A DNA stretch of 64,000 nucleotides from Adiantum capillus-veneris (GCA_014529385.2 CM043946.1:39315558-39379557), one strand, 5' to 3'. Positions 1 to 11,834 are shown, counted from the stretch's first letter. The notes: generated by a model from the sequence alone, not told the origin. Numbers and translations: made by a program.

Positions 1-70
1 GACAATGAGCTCAAAAAACTTCATGTATTGAAAGTCATTCGTATACACTTGGGTTCACATTGAATCTCTG
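1..70. other. 3' flank of the split host gene
   Basis: This short stretch lies beyond the stop codon of the minus-strand host gene (stop at 71-73). It would be its 3' untranslated region or flank. No further gene is seen here. Confidence 0.4.
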
Positions 71-402
71 TTACATTGAAACTATTTCAACCCGACCATC
101 CAGCTCTTTGCACAAAATATCTTTTTTCCTTCTCCGCATCAGCTTACGGCCAGCTAGGAAAAAGGAAAAATCTGAAAGGTCCCTGTCCATTAACTCTTTA
201 ATTATGTCATGCCACAACTGCAGAAGACTGCATAGCTCTCTTATTGTAACCACCAACATTAGGCCATGCTCTTTATCAATCACTTCCACATCCACAGCAC
301 GATTATCTTCCAAACCTACAGAAACCTGGTCCATAGGAATGTACTTATGTTTGAGCATTTGTGATCCCATATACCAAAAGAAGACTAACAGTGATTGGCT
401 TG
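71..402 (-). pseudogene. Host gene, 3' part of exon 2 (C-terminal 110 codons), cut off by element A
   Basis: An open minus-strand frame enters directly from the LTR of element A at 402 and ends at a TAA at 71-73. The predicted C-terminus is hydrophobic at first (motif SQSLLVFFWYMG), then charged, with a basic patch RRRKK near the end. When the element and one copy of its target duplication are ignored, this frame is continuous with the exon at 18787-19317. That makes it the tail of the same gene rather than an independent ORF. Exon 1 (379 bp) plus exon 2 (863 bp without the insert) gives 414 codons including the stop. I do not recognise the family. The function of this half is lost because an 18.4-kb element separates it from its promoter and first exon. 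Confidence 0.7.
398..402. repeat. Target-site duplication of element A, left copy
   Basis: GCTTG directly precedes the TGTGAGG end of the left LTR. The identical five bases follow the right LTR at 18782-18786. Five bases is the usual size for Ty3/gypsy and copia integration. Confidence 0.9.
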
Positions 403-1105
403 TGTGAGGTCCCCACCCCACCGTATCAACCGACGGATTTGATGGTGAACCTGGTGGCCACTAGATCTATTGCGGAAGCAAACAAAATGGTTCAGGGTTC
501 GACTAGCGGACGATCTCTCATCACAAAGTGAGTCGAGTTCGAACCTACTAGCAAGGAGATCTAGCTCCACCTCGCAGGGGAAGCGTACTTAAGCTATCTA
601 GCGATCGTAAGACCCACCTTCCAAGAGGAGAGAAACCCCGAGTGCCTTTTTCCCCATGTTTCAAAGGCACGTACTATCGAGATTTCACCACTCTAGGGCC
701 AATGAGTATTACTAATACCGAAGTAAGCACTATGGAAACAGAGAGTTCCCGAATAATCAGGACCACCCATCTCGTAGGCATTGGCAACCTGAGCCAAGCC
801 CCCACTTTCCACCCCCACACTCACACTTCCTTGTGTGACCTAATTACTACCACAAAGGTTGTTCAACATAAACATTCCTTGTTTTAATTCCGAAGCACAT
901 TGTTCGTTAAGACAGCCCTTCAACCAGTATTGCAAACAACACCAAGACAGTATTCTAGTAAAAATTCTACTCAAACTTATTCATTAAAATTCCAATGTTC
1001 TGGAGGTACAACATCCCCCCTCCAGCGAGAGTTTACTCCTCCCGTTGTTGCCTAGCTACCCATACAACTAGGTATGTCCACCTCATAGAAAGCACGACAT
1101 GGACA

Positions 1106-1200
1106 TTCCCACCGCTTAACAAGCAGACATGGGTTCCCACCGCTTAACCAGCAGTCGTGGGCATCCACCGCTTAACCAGCAGATGTGGATTCAAGAGCCC
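1106..1200. repeat. LTR minisatellite, about 29-bp unit
   Basis: Three to four imperfect copies of a unit with the core CCACCGCTTAACCAGCAG followed by a variable TGG-containing spacer. The same block sits in the right LTR at about 16691-16785. Confidence 0.75.
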
Positions 1201-1455
1201 TTAACCAGGAACTCTGTCCCCTGTGATCAGTAGGGGGTTCATGACTAATTCAATATTGGAAATAGAATGAACATGCCAAGCTAAATTTTCCCTAGCAGAC
1301 ATTCTTTCCTATTGCAAACAGTATATCCGTCAATCATTTCTTTCCTACTTTAGACTTTGATATACAAATGAATTCAATTGCCGAGGTTTCCGTCGGATTT
1401 CTCCAACATGTTTGGGGACATGTTCATTCCTAGCTAAAACGTATGCAATGTTAAA

Positions 1456-1626
1456 TTAAACAACTTGAATAAAACTGTGATCTACCTCTTCCATTTCTTC
1501 ATCATTGGCTCGTGAGATGGCCGGTGCTTGTTCGACCATGGGAGCTTTTCCTTTTCCATTTGTATTGCTCGTTCCCGCCTCGTGGTCGTGGGCACCACCG
1601 AAGCGAGTTCTCTTAACTGGGGCCAT
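1456..1626 (-). CDS. 56-residue ORF inside element A LTR, copy 1
   Basis: Starts ATG at 1626 and ends TAA at 1456-1458. The product begins MAPVKRTRFGG and is hydrophilic, with a basic first part and an acidic tail (EEMEE). The right LTR has the same 171-bp frame at 17041-17211 with a single visible amino-acid change (A/T). The basic, Gly/Asn/Ser-rich start resembles the N-terminus of many retroelement Gag proteins. A potential splice donor (GAG|GTAGAT) lies near its end, so it could be a leader exon joined to gag. This is inference; it could also be a chance frame, since both LTRs derive from one template at integration. Confidence 0.4.
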   Translation of the reverse strand: MAPVKRTRFGGAHDHEAGTSNTNGKGKAPMVEQAPAISRANDEEMEEVDHSFIQVV

Positions 1627-2466
1627 TTTACTCACTACTATAAATGATAAACTTGAAGAAAAGAGCTAAAGTCCGAGAGCATCATAACAACCAAATGCAG
1701 ATTAGAATTATTAAAGAATCCTCCTTAGGCAAGAGATTAGATTTTTCCTTCGAGACCTAGCAATTTTATGGGTAATTCCTTACTTACCCTATGGGAAATG
1801 GCTCTAAGGTTAATTACTTGGCTTAGATGATTAAGAAATTCAGAATTTTACTAATTGATTCACGAAAGAGATGAAGTAAGCAAGCTCATCCATTTTCCTA
1901 GAGCAATATGAAGATGCAAAATTGCCGCAGGCATGTGTGACATAAAATTCTCTTCTTAATGGCCTAATGACGGATTAATTTTCAGCCTTAATCACATTTT
2001 AATGTGGGAGAAGTTGAGTCTAATTTAATTACAACACTATTGAGTGGTAAAAGAATGAATTTCATCGAATCTACACTATTACTGGCTGACAATTTATTAA
2101 CTATGCTGCCTAGAGAGAGAATCTTTCCTAATCATGCATTAATCCTTGGTTAAGGATGATGAATGGATGCATAATTTAGCTAATTGAATGATGATTATGT
2201 AATGGAGTATAACTATGGAGATTTAGAGAGCAGCTATAGGGAATTATAGCCAGGATTAAGCATAGTAACTAAGGTATTTGGAGAATAAAGATGAGAATTA
2301 AGAAGAGCAGTAATTAAACCATGATTACCGTGATTAGGGGCTGAGAATCTCTGATTTTTCTGATCCAATGAATCCTCAAGATGAGAATTTCGGTAGCACC
2401 TCCCTCCTTGCTTCTCCTTCAAAAAACTGTGTGTGTACCGGCAGCACCTCCCCAAGGTGTGTGTAG

Positions 2467-2472
<6 letters not shown>

Positions 2473-2534
<62 letters not shown>
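2473..2534. repeat. (GT)n microsatellite in left LTR A
   Basis: About 62 bp of uninterrupted GT, with further short GT blocks up to 2576. The matching tract in the right LTR is 18053-18113. Confidence 0.95.
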
Positions 2535-2537
<3 letters not shown>

Positions 2538-3236
2538 GGGTGTGTGTGTGTGAGCATAAGTGTGTGTGTGTGTGTGCAGGTCTTTAAATAGGCTCCTACA
2601 GGCTGAAAATCGATTTGTGCTGCTATAAGCATCTGAGTGAGCACTCAGTCCTTGCATGGTAAGTGTAGTTCCCTACTCACCAAGTGTCCAGTTGGCTTGG
2701 TTAACTGGCTCTGAAACTTAGTTACTGGCTTGGCAGCTTTCCGAGGACTCCCACAAGGCAAGAGGCCGGCCCCTATCTGCTAAAGCTGGTCTAGAGTGGG
2801 CTGGAACCTGTTCCCACACAGCCTCGGGCCCCTGGTGCCTCCCCGGCCAATTTTGGGAAAAATTGATTTTAGGCTAAAACGGGTCATACGAGTCGGAATT
2901 TGATGCCAAAAATTGCTATAGCAAGCTCTAACTAAGGCGTACTGGCCCGAGTACCTGCCATATTTAGCAGCCCCCGGGGTCCGAAAATGCATTTTTTTCA
3001 AATTTGGAGTACGGGTGCAGATTTTCGAGACGGTCAAAACTAGACGGGTCGGGCGACCAAAAACTTACTATATTTGGAAAATTTTATTTTAATTCACATT
3101 TCGAATCTTTATAACGTTCTAAACATCATGGCACTGACAGAATTCGGAAAACTGCTAAAAATAGTAACTTTTTTTTCCATTATGATCATTTCATGGTACA
3201 AGGGTGCTCTTTTTGGTTGGGGTCAGAGACCTTACA

Positions 3237-3247
3237 ACCTCCCCAAC
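3237..3247 (-). other. Polypurine tract of element A
   Basis: On the minus strand GTTGGGGAGGT directly abuts the LTR start TGTAAGGTC. This is the expected place and composition for plus-strand priming. The remaining internal sequence between here and nested element B (3248-3308) has no coding signal. Confidence 0.75.
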
Positions 3248-3308
3248 GTGGAAAAAATGAGATGTCCTCATCTCAAGAATACATCTGGATAAACTCTATG
3301 CTAACTAC

Positions 3309-3482
3309 TGAGGCGGTCCGCGGCGGGCAACAAGAAGAGTGGCCTCTAAGCACCCTTCTAGGCTCCCGTGCTGCTCAATTGGGTTGGGGTTGAAAAAAAC
3401 AACAAACGCACACACAAAACCACAACCTAACCCTACACAAATTTGGGGCACCACCTTGTTTTGGATGCGAACTAGGACGCGT

Positions 3483-3552
<70 letters not shown>

Positions 3553-5940
3553 CGGGCTGCTTTGAAATGTATCGGCAGTGATCAAGTAAACACAATTATA
3601 TATGTAAGAAAGAGAGAGAAGGGGGAGAGGATGCTTGTTGCATTAATACCTTCTTACAAATCTGTCACGACCAATCAAAGTGAGATTAGTATTTGTTCAA
3701 CATAGCTTCAGTAAATAACACCACAACACATCACAAGAAAAGCCAACCCAATCATTGTCTTAAGTCCAGCGGAGTCCTCTCCACCCTGTCTCCCTCTTAC
3801 AGTATGTGGGATTTATGGCTAAATTGATGACAACACCCAGTCTAGACAAGCTATCAAGAACTAAAAAAAAACACCAAGACACTTGCACATCATTTTTGTC
3901 CATTACTTCACGTTGGAAGAGAGACAAAGTATCCAAGCTTAGTCCAAATCCACCCTCCTTGATTCAACAAATGTTGGGCTTACACTAGTAGGAGAAATGA
4001 TAGATTTCCAACTCTCAATTGAATGATCACTCTCTCTCTCTTACAATGGCATAGAGTTCCCTTGCTAATCACCCCTAATACAACATATGCATATGCATAA
4101 GACAATGAGCTTCCACTCAAGAGCTCCTTCTAGAGAGGTTGAGCTTGGCTTCTCAAGCTATAGCATAGTGCTCTTGCTTATGACTCCCCCTTTTTGTGCT
4201 AGCTACACCCTCCTTTTATAGCAATTTTGAGGGCTAGGGTTACTCCTCTAACCATGGTTGGGTTAGATTTTCAGCACTTATCTAATTTCTTTTGCTTGGA
4301 ATTATCAAGAAGTTGGTGGGGATAGATGAAGAAGAGAGAGAAGAGAGAAGTGGAGGTGATAGGACTTTTCATACTAGGTTAGTGTTAGTAAATTAGTAGA
4401 GTTAGTATTTTTATTGATTTACAAATGGAATTGGATATTTACAATGGGAGTATCCATGTAGGATACAAATAAAGAAGAAAAAACTCTTAATAGGTAAGAA
4501 AACATGGATTTCTTACAATGTCGATGCTCCAAGTGTCTTGAGTAGGGTCAATTTTGACGCTTGTTGACAGTCCACTAGCTTTGACGATACGTTTTTTCTC
4601 CACTCTTGACCTTCCTTGGGAGCCAAGGTAAGTGAACACGAGTAATCAATCACCATGATGCTGTCTTTCAAGAGAAGAGGCTGAATTTTGTGGTTTTTTT
4701 TATAAATATGGGTAATATGGAAGAGAAAAAATGAGACTAGGTGGTCAATTTTGGAATGGAAGTGTGTGTAGGAGACATGAGTTCACCACGGTTTCTTTTA
4801 TTCTTCAAGGTTGAGAAGAAGGTGAGTAGGGTGCAGAGAGGAGTGGTGAGACGGGTGGGGATGATGAGTGGAGAGGTGTGTGTGAAAGAGGAAAATGGTA
4901 AAGTGGAAGAGGGAGTGTGGCTGCATAGCATGGGCAAATTGGGGTCCACCAATAAAATCATAGCTCACAGCTCGTAGCTCAAAAAAATATGAAAAAATTT
5001 GAGGTAAAATATCAGCTCACGAGCTACAACTTTTGTTTGTATCACCTTTTCAAATTCTGGGAGCATGTGATCTTTAAAAATTCAACAAAACCAACTGTTT
5101 TTTCCACTGCACAAGGTCCTTGTGAGGTCCTTCTTTCAATGATTCTTTTGAATACCTCCAAGAGTGAGCTCCCCATGGTGCATGCATGCATTCCACATAC
5201 CCTTGACCTTATTTGGTAGGTCTACAATTGAAGATATTGTTGAGATCATGATATAAGTGAATAGTACAACTAAGAAAATCAAATATTGAGGGGTCTAAAA
5301 AAATATGTACATGTCAAATATAAATAATATAGGTGGAAAAAATATAAAGGAGTCAAAATAAATCTCTCTCATTATAAGTCTACCATAAAAATATGAATAT
5401 TTTTGGTGTTCTAATTTATGAGAGTAAAAGAGAATAGATGTAGGAAGGAAAAATCACAATAGTGAAAAAATATACACATAAATAAAACTAGTTTTTTTGG
5501 ATTTTTGTTGGGATGGAGTTACACTAAAAATAAGAGAAGCTTGCATGAAATTATTTTTATATGGAATAAAGAGTATGCAAAATGGTAAGAAAAAATATGG
5601 TAATGGTGAGTCAATGTACATAGCATAAATAACACACACCTAAGTATAAATATTTAAATAAATACCAAAATAATTTTGAAAATTCCTTATATTTAGATCC
5701 TATATACAATGAAATATTTACACACAAATGGGCCATAATATACTTATTTTATTTTATTTTTTGGCTCAACTAGCCCAGTGACTAGCTAATTGAGGGTTTT
5801 TAAGAAGATATGGGAAAAGTCCCCTAACTCACACACGCTTATGTACAGTGAAATGGTAGGGATAACCAAAATGTTTGAGTGATTTGATAGGGTGAGCTAG
5901 CTTACTATGGCAATTATGGAAAGCCGAAAAACGGCTATCA
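3309..5940 (-). repeat. Element B left LTR (3' LTR in element orientation)
   Basis: 2632 bp, near-identical to 11838-14435. A long GA microsatellite at 3485-3550 is expanded relative to the other copy (12014-12047). The small frames inside it, including a 78-codon one at 4741-4977, are LTR sequence without codon conservation beyond that of the repeat. Confidence 0.92.
3485..3550. repeat. (GA)n microsatellite in LTR B
   Basis: About 66 bp of GA dinucleotides, almost twice the length of the tract at 12014-12047 in the partner LTR. Tract length therefore changed after insertion. Confidence 0.95.
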
Positions 5941-5956
5941 TTAGCCCTCCCCCAGG
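5941..5956 (-). other. Polypurine tract of element B
   Basis: On the minus strand CTGGGGGAGGGCTAA sits directly before the LTR start TGATAGCCG. This places the 3' end of the element at the left and confirms minus orientation. Confidence 0.8.
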
Positions 5957-5968
5957 ATGATGGTATAT

Positions 5969-6459
5969 TCATGTACCATCATAGAGCATCTTTTCCAAAG
6001 AGAGTGCTTCAGAGTCCTTGACGAGATCTTCATTGTTTGGCCCCTCAGAATTTTTGTTGGAGTTACACTCATGATTCATGTAACAATACTTACATGAGAT
6101 AGCTGTCCTTCGACAGATCTTTGGTAGATCCTTTGGTAGAAGGCGACTCAAATAAGGCTTCAAGCGATACCTGTTTATCTTCCTGGAGTGCTCTTTCCTA
6201 TTCAAGCCGTAAGCTGATAATAACTTGAGTTGAAAGCCTTTTTGACTATGTATGGCCCCTGCCATCTAGTTTCAAATTTGGCATCAAAACGATTATCGAG
6301 TCGATTGTCATACCTTAGCACAAGATCTCCTTCATTGATGCCTTTGTCCTTTAGTTTCTTGTCAAGCTTCTCCTTCACCTGCGTAGCTTTCCTCCTGTAG
6401 CACTCGTATGCTGCTTCTCTTTTCCACTCAAGCTCAGATAGGGTAAGAAGTCGATCCAT
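5969..6459 (-). pseudogene. Element B integrase C-terminal part (GPY/F module) and pol tail
   Basis: Continues integrase after a frameshift zone near 6440-6490. The segment contains a basic coil (KLDKKLKDKG), a beta-rich stretch with the conserved WQGPYIV (GPY/F module of Ty3/gypsy integrases, which contacts DNA), then YYQL. A second frameshift near 6215-6235 leads into a Lys/Cys-rich tail ending at 5969. The GPY/F residues identify the family. No chromodomain is seen, in contrast to the C-family elements in this window. Confidence 0.75.
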
Positions 6460-7796
6460 CCATGCTTCTGATCATCTTGTGCTGCTTTTCCATGAAGTCG
6501 CATTGTTGGAATGTTGAGCTCAATTGGTTGTAAAGCCTCTTGACCATAGACCAAGTGAAATGGTGTGAACTCCGTGGCTTCCCTATATGTGGTTCGATAC
6601 GCCCACAAGGCACCATCCAAGAAGTCATCCCACAACTTTGTCTTGTTTTTAACCATCTTTCTAATGATGCCTGCAATGACACCATTAGCTTTTTCTACCA
6701 AACCATTTGATTGGGGATAGTAGGGTGTACTATGACGATGTAGAATGTGAAGTTCTTCACAGACTTCTATGAGCAAGCCCTTTCTAAACCCTGGACCATT
6801 ATCAGAAACAATCTCCAAAGGTGTATCAAATCTACAACAAATGTGAGTGTACACAAACTTGCTAATTGTCTTCTCATTCACTCTTGCCACACTTTGAGCT
6901 TCTACCCACCTAGTCATGTAGTCTATGGCCACCAAGATATACAATTTTCCATTTTTAATCCTAGGCAATGGACCCATAGCATCAATGCCCCATTTTTCAA
7001 ATGGACCATTCGCAAGGACTAACTGACGTGGACCATGTAACAGACGCTTGTTTCCATTAATCTGACATTTGTGACAGCTTTTACACCAATGTTGAACATC
7101 AATGTGCAAGCTTGGCCAAACATATCCGGCAAGAAAAATCTTTTTTGCAGTGAGTTCCTGTGCAAAATAACCACCACACGCTTCCTCATGCAAACCTTTT
7201 AGAATGGCTGAGATTTCCTCAATAGTTGGTACTCTTCTGCACACTTGATCCTTCCCTCTTTGATAAAGGGATCCTTCTAGAAAGAGATACGCGCTTGCCT
7301 TTTTCATGAGTCTCCTCTTCTGAGCCTTCGTGAAGTCTTGTGGAAACTCACCCTCCAAAATGTAGCTAATAATGGGAGTCAATGACTCCAATCCCTGGTA
7401 TCTCAGTTGCTTGACAGTTGCTGCCACCATGATGAGCTGTACTTCTTTCTCAACACATGTAACTGCTTGTTGTGCAAGTAAATCGGCATCTTCATTCTGT
7501 TTCCTAGGAATATGATATAGTTGCACTTCTTCAAATTGATTAAACAATCTACGAATGGCATGAACTTTTGTCCTTAAGCTTTCATTCTTGCATGCCCAAA
7601 TGCCTAAAATTTGCTTCACAATGAGAAGTGCATCCCCTTTTCCCATGAGATGTTGTATACCTTGGCCAATGCATATCTTTAAACCATGAAGTAGTGTGTC
7701 GTATTCTGCTTCATTGTTGCTAGTTGAACCTGGTAGATTGACCTTCTCTTTCATGACCACTTCTCCACTTGGGTTGAGAAATACTAGCCCTCCCCC
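6375..7796 (-). pseudogene. Element B second (archaeal-type) RNase H plus integrase
   Basis: After a frameshift in a G-run (7788-7796) the frame encodes the rest of a second RNase H domain (motifs SNNEAEYDTLLHGL and IPRKQNEDAD), a zinc-binding integrase N-terminus (CKSCHKCQ) and the integrase core. The catalytic DDE residues are visible in GIDAMGPL, SDNGPGF and NGLVEKANG. The enzyme would cut and join the cDNA into the host chromosome. Two RNase H domains in one polyprotein are known from the Tat lineage of plant Ty3/gypsy elements. The end of the core is disrupted by closely spaced frameshifts near 6440-6490, so this copy cannot make intact integrase. Confidence 0.88.
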
Positions 7797-9496
7797 TGTT
7801 TTCCTGTGACTCGTCGAAAAGCTCCATCAAAGAACAAGGTAAAATAATTAGGAATACTTTTAGGTGGTGGCAATGGTAGGGTATTTACTTCAGGTACCCT
7901 ATAAGTAAGGATCCCTGCCAATTGTGCACGCACACTATCTTCTACCTTGAAAGAGTATTGGAACTCTTGCAATTCCATAATCCACTTTGAGATCCTAGTG
8001 CTAAGATTCATTTGAGATGACACCCAAGGAAACAAATTTTCTGTAGTGAGAATTACAAAAGGTTTTGGTAGCAAGTAGGATCTAAACTTTCTCACCGCAA
8101 ACATGAGAGAAAGCATCATGAGTTCTGCCTCCGTGTAGCCTCTCTCCAAAGCATTCATGACCCTACTAGAAAAGTAGATGGGTCGCATTCGGGTACTATG
8201 GGGATCCTCTTGTAGCAAAACTGCACCAATTGTTTCTTTCCCAACACTAGATCTAACAAAGAATGTGTACTCCCAACAAGGAGGCATGAGTGTTGGTAGC
8301 TCTGACAAAATGACTTTAATGTTACAAAAGTACTCTTCAAGCTCATAAGACCATGCAAATTCTACTTGTTGTGTCAACTTTTGCAAAGGGTGAAGCAACT
8401 CCGAAGCTAAGTGAATGAAGCATGACATATACTTCACCTTTTGAATGAATGAGATTACCTCTTTGAGATTCTTGGGTGATGGGAGCTCAATAAGAGCCTT
8501 TGCCTTTGAAGGATCCACCTCAATGCCTTTATAGGAAACCTTGTGACCAAGCAAGATCACTTCATCCTCACCTATGTGACACTTGTCGGGGTTGAGTTGA
8601 CCTCCCATGTCGTAGAGCTTCTTTAAACCTTCTTCTACCCTTTGTAGATGCAATGATTTTGAGCTATAAATGCAAAAATCATCAATAAAAACCCTAATGG
8701 AATTTCCAAAGAATGCTTGAAACACCATGTTCATGAAGCGTTGGAAAGTTGCAGGAGCATTTGTCAGACCAAATGGCATGACTCTAAAAGCATAACAACC
8801 CCAAGGAGTGATGAAGGTTGTTTTTAACTGATCTTCCAATGCGATACCTATTTGAAAGTAACCCGAGTAGCCATCACACACAGTGTACTTCTCATGACCA
8901 GCTACCTCATTTAGTATCTCATCTTGAAATGGGAGGAGAAAGTGATCTCTTTTTGTTGCCTCATTGAGTGGACGGTAATCCACACACACCCTCCACTTGC
9001 CATTTTTCTTAGGAGTGACAACAACGGGAGAGACCCACTCTGAATTCTCCACTGGATAAATGAAACCTGCTGCTAGAAGCTTTCTTACCTCCTTGAGTAA
9101 AGCTTGCTCCTTGATGACTCCTAGCCTTCGTAGCTTTTGAGCCTTAGGTGTGGCCTCTAGCTTCAACTCAATTTTTTGTTGAACAGCATCTACTCCACGC
9201 ACATCGGTGTAGTCTTTAGCGAAAAGCCTAGGAAATTTCCTTAACACACCTTTGAGCTCCTCTCTTTCATCCTTTGTAAGTGTTGTAGATAACATACCTT
9301 CTAGCATTCTTTCATCTTCAACTTTTTGGTTTTCTTGGGAACCTACCTCTTCCAAACCTGGGCAAGAGGTCTCTTGGTTGTTTGGATTAAACCTTACCCC
9401 CATGACTTCGATGGAAGACTCCTCTTCAGTAATGCTTCCGCTACTTTCTCCTTCTGAAGTGTTATCGGTCCAGCCTTCCTCCGTCTCACTTTGAGA
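7784..9496 (-). pseudogene. Element B pol: reverse transcriptase and first RNase H
   Basis: RT is recognised by CVDYRPLN, the conserved [16 protein letters not shown] stretch and the catalytic FIDDF. It is followed by an RNase H with the YTEAELM and VRKFRSYLL motifs. The usual first catalytic Asp of that RNase H (D-A-S) is replaced by a sequence reading VRSSVGKETIGAV, so the first RNase H may be inactive. The frame is the same as that of gag-pro and is separated from it by one TAA at 9497-9499. About 31 codons between that stop and the first ATG at 9403 are open. The frame ends in a frameshift within the second RNase H. Confidence 0.88.
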
Positions 9497-11281
9497 TTAT
9501 TCTTCATGGAGCTCCTCTTGGCGTTGCTCCTTCATGTCAAAGACAACCTTCTTATGATTGTCATTCCTGCAAATTAGCTTTCCACTCTCCCAATCCTGCA
9601 AAGCTCTCATTTTCATTAGCCATGGTCTCCCTAGGATAAATGGGTAACCATTTCCTTTGGTAGACATGACATAGAAATCCACTGCCTTCTTAATGCCAAA
9701 GGCCTCCACAGAGACATTTTTACAAATGCCTACACACCTAGCTTTGCTATTGTTTGCCATCTTGACTTTAATTTCAGGTGTCTCATGGATGTGCATGCCT
9801 AGTTTTTGCATGAGTTCCTCTGTCATGATGCAAATTTGTGCACCCCCATCCACTAGACCTTTCCTAACCAATCTTCCTTTGATGTAACAATCTAGCACAG
9901 GTGTAATATCCTCATTCATTTTAGCATGTGCAATTTTTACAACAGGCACACTCTCTTTTACCTTTCTCCTAGTGCTAATTGCCTTTGTTAAATCCCTCCT
10001 AACTTGTGGGCATAATGCAAGAAACTGAGGCCATGAGATATCAGGACCCTTACCTCTCATGTCTTCCAATAGGTTGTATGGAGCCATACCATGTCCAAGA
10101 GGGAAGTCTTGGAGATTGATACGACGTCGAGTCCTCTTAGCTTCCTTGGTATCCTTTGCCTTCTTTTCTCGTCCATGGTCACTTTGTGATGTGACACCTT
10201 CTTTCTCTTTACCTTTTTCTCGGCCACGCTTAATGCCATTTGCTTCCATGTCGACCTCATTTGAGTTTGTCACCTCTACTACATGCACATTTGGGTCTGG
10301 CAAAGGTGGAACTCCTTCCACTCCTTGTGGAGGTGGTCTTGCTCCATTTGGCCTTTGTAGAAGCCGTGGTTGCTGACTAGTTCCTTCTCCTGCATTCATC
10401 ACTGGGTAATTCAAGTTAGGTCTCCCTGGCTCCCCACGGGGCCAAGGACAATTATACATCCCATGTCCAGACTCACCGCAATTCCAACATTGCAAGACTC
10501 TCCTAGGTCGTGAATCTCGCTCTTCAGACTTCTTTGCTTGTCCCTTTGGACCTACAGCTTGTGCAAGGTGAATTGACAGGCTGCTTAAAGATTCATTTAA
10601 CTTCTCAATCACTTCTGCCGTTACCTCAGGAAGCTCCCTAGATGTCGATGCTTGTGACTTACCTTTGGGTCTAAGACCTTCTATTGGAACCTCCCCCCTT
10701 AGGCACTTGAGTTTTCTATATTTCTCAGTAGCCCTAGTTTCAGCTGCATCAAAGGTAGCAGGTGCACCCGCCTCAACTTTTATCTTAAGGTCAGGAAAGA
10801 GTCCGGCTATGAACCTCTCCTTCTTTAGGAACTCTGCACCATCACCAGGGTTAGCAACATTTCTCACCCATACAGCCCAAAGACTTAGAAACTCTTGCTT
10901 GTACAAGTAGTAGTCATCTAAGTCTTTTTGCTTATGAGAAACAATGTCTTGCCATAGCTTTTGAGTGTTTTGGGGATCAAAGAAGTATCTCTTGAAATGA
11001 TTCACAACTTCTGTGTAATTCCCTTTAACTTCCTCAGGCAAAGAGTCAAACCAAGTGCTAGCATCTTTCCTAAGGACCACCTCAAACATCTCTACACGTT
11101 CTTGATCAGTTACTATCCTCTTGATACAACAAGACATCTTGAAATTTGCTAAAAATAATTCTGCATCCTCTCCAGGCTCTCCAAAGAAAAGAGGATATCC
11201 GGATATTTGGCGTTGGGCCTCCATTGAATCGGTTTCAAAGTGACAACACGTTTTTGTTTTTCTTTCTTCAAAAATTTTCAC
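9497..11281 (-). CDS. Element B gag-protease (594 residues)
   Basis: Residues about 28-190 form a retrotransposon Gag domain (motifs FLANFK, TWFDSLPEE, FKRYFFDP), which forms the virus-like particle. A CCHC zinc knuckle (CWNCGESGHGMYNC) follows at about 270, then a Lys/Arg/Glu-rich linker. An aspartic protease domain follows at about 460-560, ending in GRPWL. The protease active site reads DGGA instead of the usual D-S/T-G-A, so activity is doubtful. The frame is fully open from ATG to TAA, the best-preserved coding region in the window. The TAA separates it from an in-frame pol, so readthrough or a nonsense change are both possible. Neighbours: PBS upstream at about 11818-11834. Confidence 0.88.
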   Translation of the reverse strand: MKIFEERKTKTCCHFETDSMEAQRQISGYPLFFGEPGEDAELFLANFKMSCCIKRIVTDQERVEMFEVVLRKDASTWFDSLPEEVKGNYTEVVNHFKRYFFDPQNTQKLWQDIVSHKQKDLDDYYLYKQEFLSLWAVWVRNVANPGDGAEFLKKERFIAGLFPDLKIKVEAGAPATFDAAETRATEKYRKLKCLRGEVPIEGLRPKGKSQASTSRELPEVTAEVIEKLNESLSSLSIHLAQAVGPKGQAKKSEERDSRPRRVLQCWNCGESGHGMYNCPWPRGEPGRPNLNYPVMNAGEGTSQQPRLLQRPNGARPPPQGVEGVPPLPDPNVHVVEVTNSNEVDMEANGIKRGREKGKEKEGVTSQSDHGREKKAKDTKEAKRTRRRINLQDFPLGHGMAPYNLLEDMRGKGPDISWPQFLALCPQVRRDLTKAISTRRKVKESVPVVKIAHAKMNEDITPVLDCYIKGRLVRKGLVDGGAQICIMTEELMQKLGMHIHETPEIKVKMANNSKARCVGICKNVSVEAFGIKKAVDFYVMSTKGNGYPFILGRPWLMKMRALQDWESGKLICRNDNHKKVVFDMKEQRQEELHEE

Positions 11282-11817
11282 AATAATGTTTTCTAAATTG
11301 CAATCTATTCTACAACAAAATAAAAATATTCACATCAAATGACCTATGATAATCAATAAGAGGCAGGATGACAGGGTTTGGTGATGCGAGAATTTCTCCT
11401 ACTCTTTGGGAACCAAACATGAACACCATACGTTGTTGAAAATGGATTTTTCTACTAATTGCAATGTTTATTCTAATGTGTGGAGTGAAATGAAAGGGGA
11501 AAACCTCAATTCTTGGGCCATTATCCATGGTCTATGCATGACCTAATTCTTAAAACAAAACAAAAATATAGACGTCCAAACTAAGGTCGTACCTAATGAG
11601 AGGCAAAATAAAAGGATTTACTGATGCGTTTATCTCTGCCAACCTAAGAGGACCTAAAATTCTACGAATTACTCATTGAAATTGCAACTTAGTACTAACA
11701 ATTATGTGTATCTTTTGCCTTGCAATCGAAATGAAAGGACCATACAAATTCTCATGATTCATGCAAGCTACTTGATTATGCTAAAGGTTGAGCCTTCACA
11801 TAACATACACAAGCCGT

Positions 11818-11834
11818 CCTCCGTGGGGGCACCA
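11818..11834 (-). other. Candidate primer-binding site of element B
   Basis: On the minus strand, three bases after the LTR end, the sequence starts TGGTGCCCCCACGG. It begins with TGG as expected for pairing to a tRNA CCA end. I cannot assign the tRNA from memory. Between here and the gag ATG (11282-11817) is a leader with no coding signal. Confidence 0.5.

Larger units (their letters stand above)
403..3236 (-). repeat. Element A left LTR (3' LTR in element orientation)
   Basis: 2834 bp, near-identical over its length to 15989-18781. It starts TGTGAGGTC and ends GACCTTACA on the plus strand. It contains a 56-codon ORF on the minus strand (1456-1626), a short minisatellite (about 1106-1200) and a GT-repeat tract. 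The difference in length from the right copy comes mainly from the microsatellite. Confidence 0.92.

Noticed and set aside
2234-2657. Long His/Thr and Cys/Val repeat frames around the GT tract (also 17920-18193 and 33913-34303)
   Set aside because: They are translations of a GT/AC microsatellite, not genes.
3305-3595. Frames with Glu-Arg or Leu-Ser repeats around GA tracts (also 11904-12206)
   Set aside because: Microsatellite translations inside LTR B.
4741-4977. 78-codon plus-strand ORF in LTR B, also present at 13237-13473
   Set aside because: It is part of the duplicated LTR. An overlapping frame of similar length exists on the other strand, and no family or codon constraint is visible.
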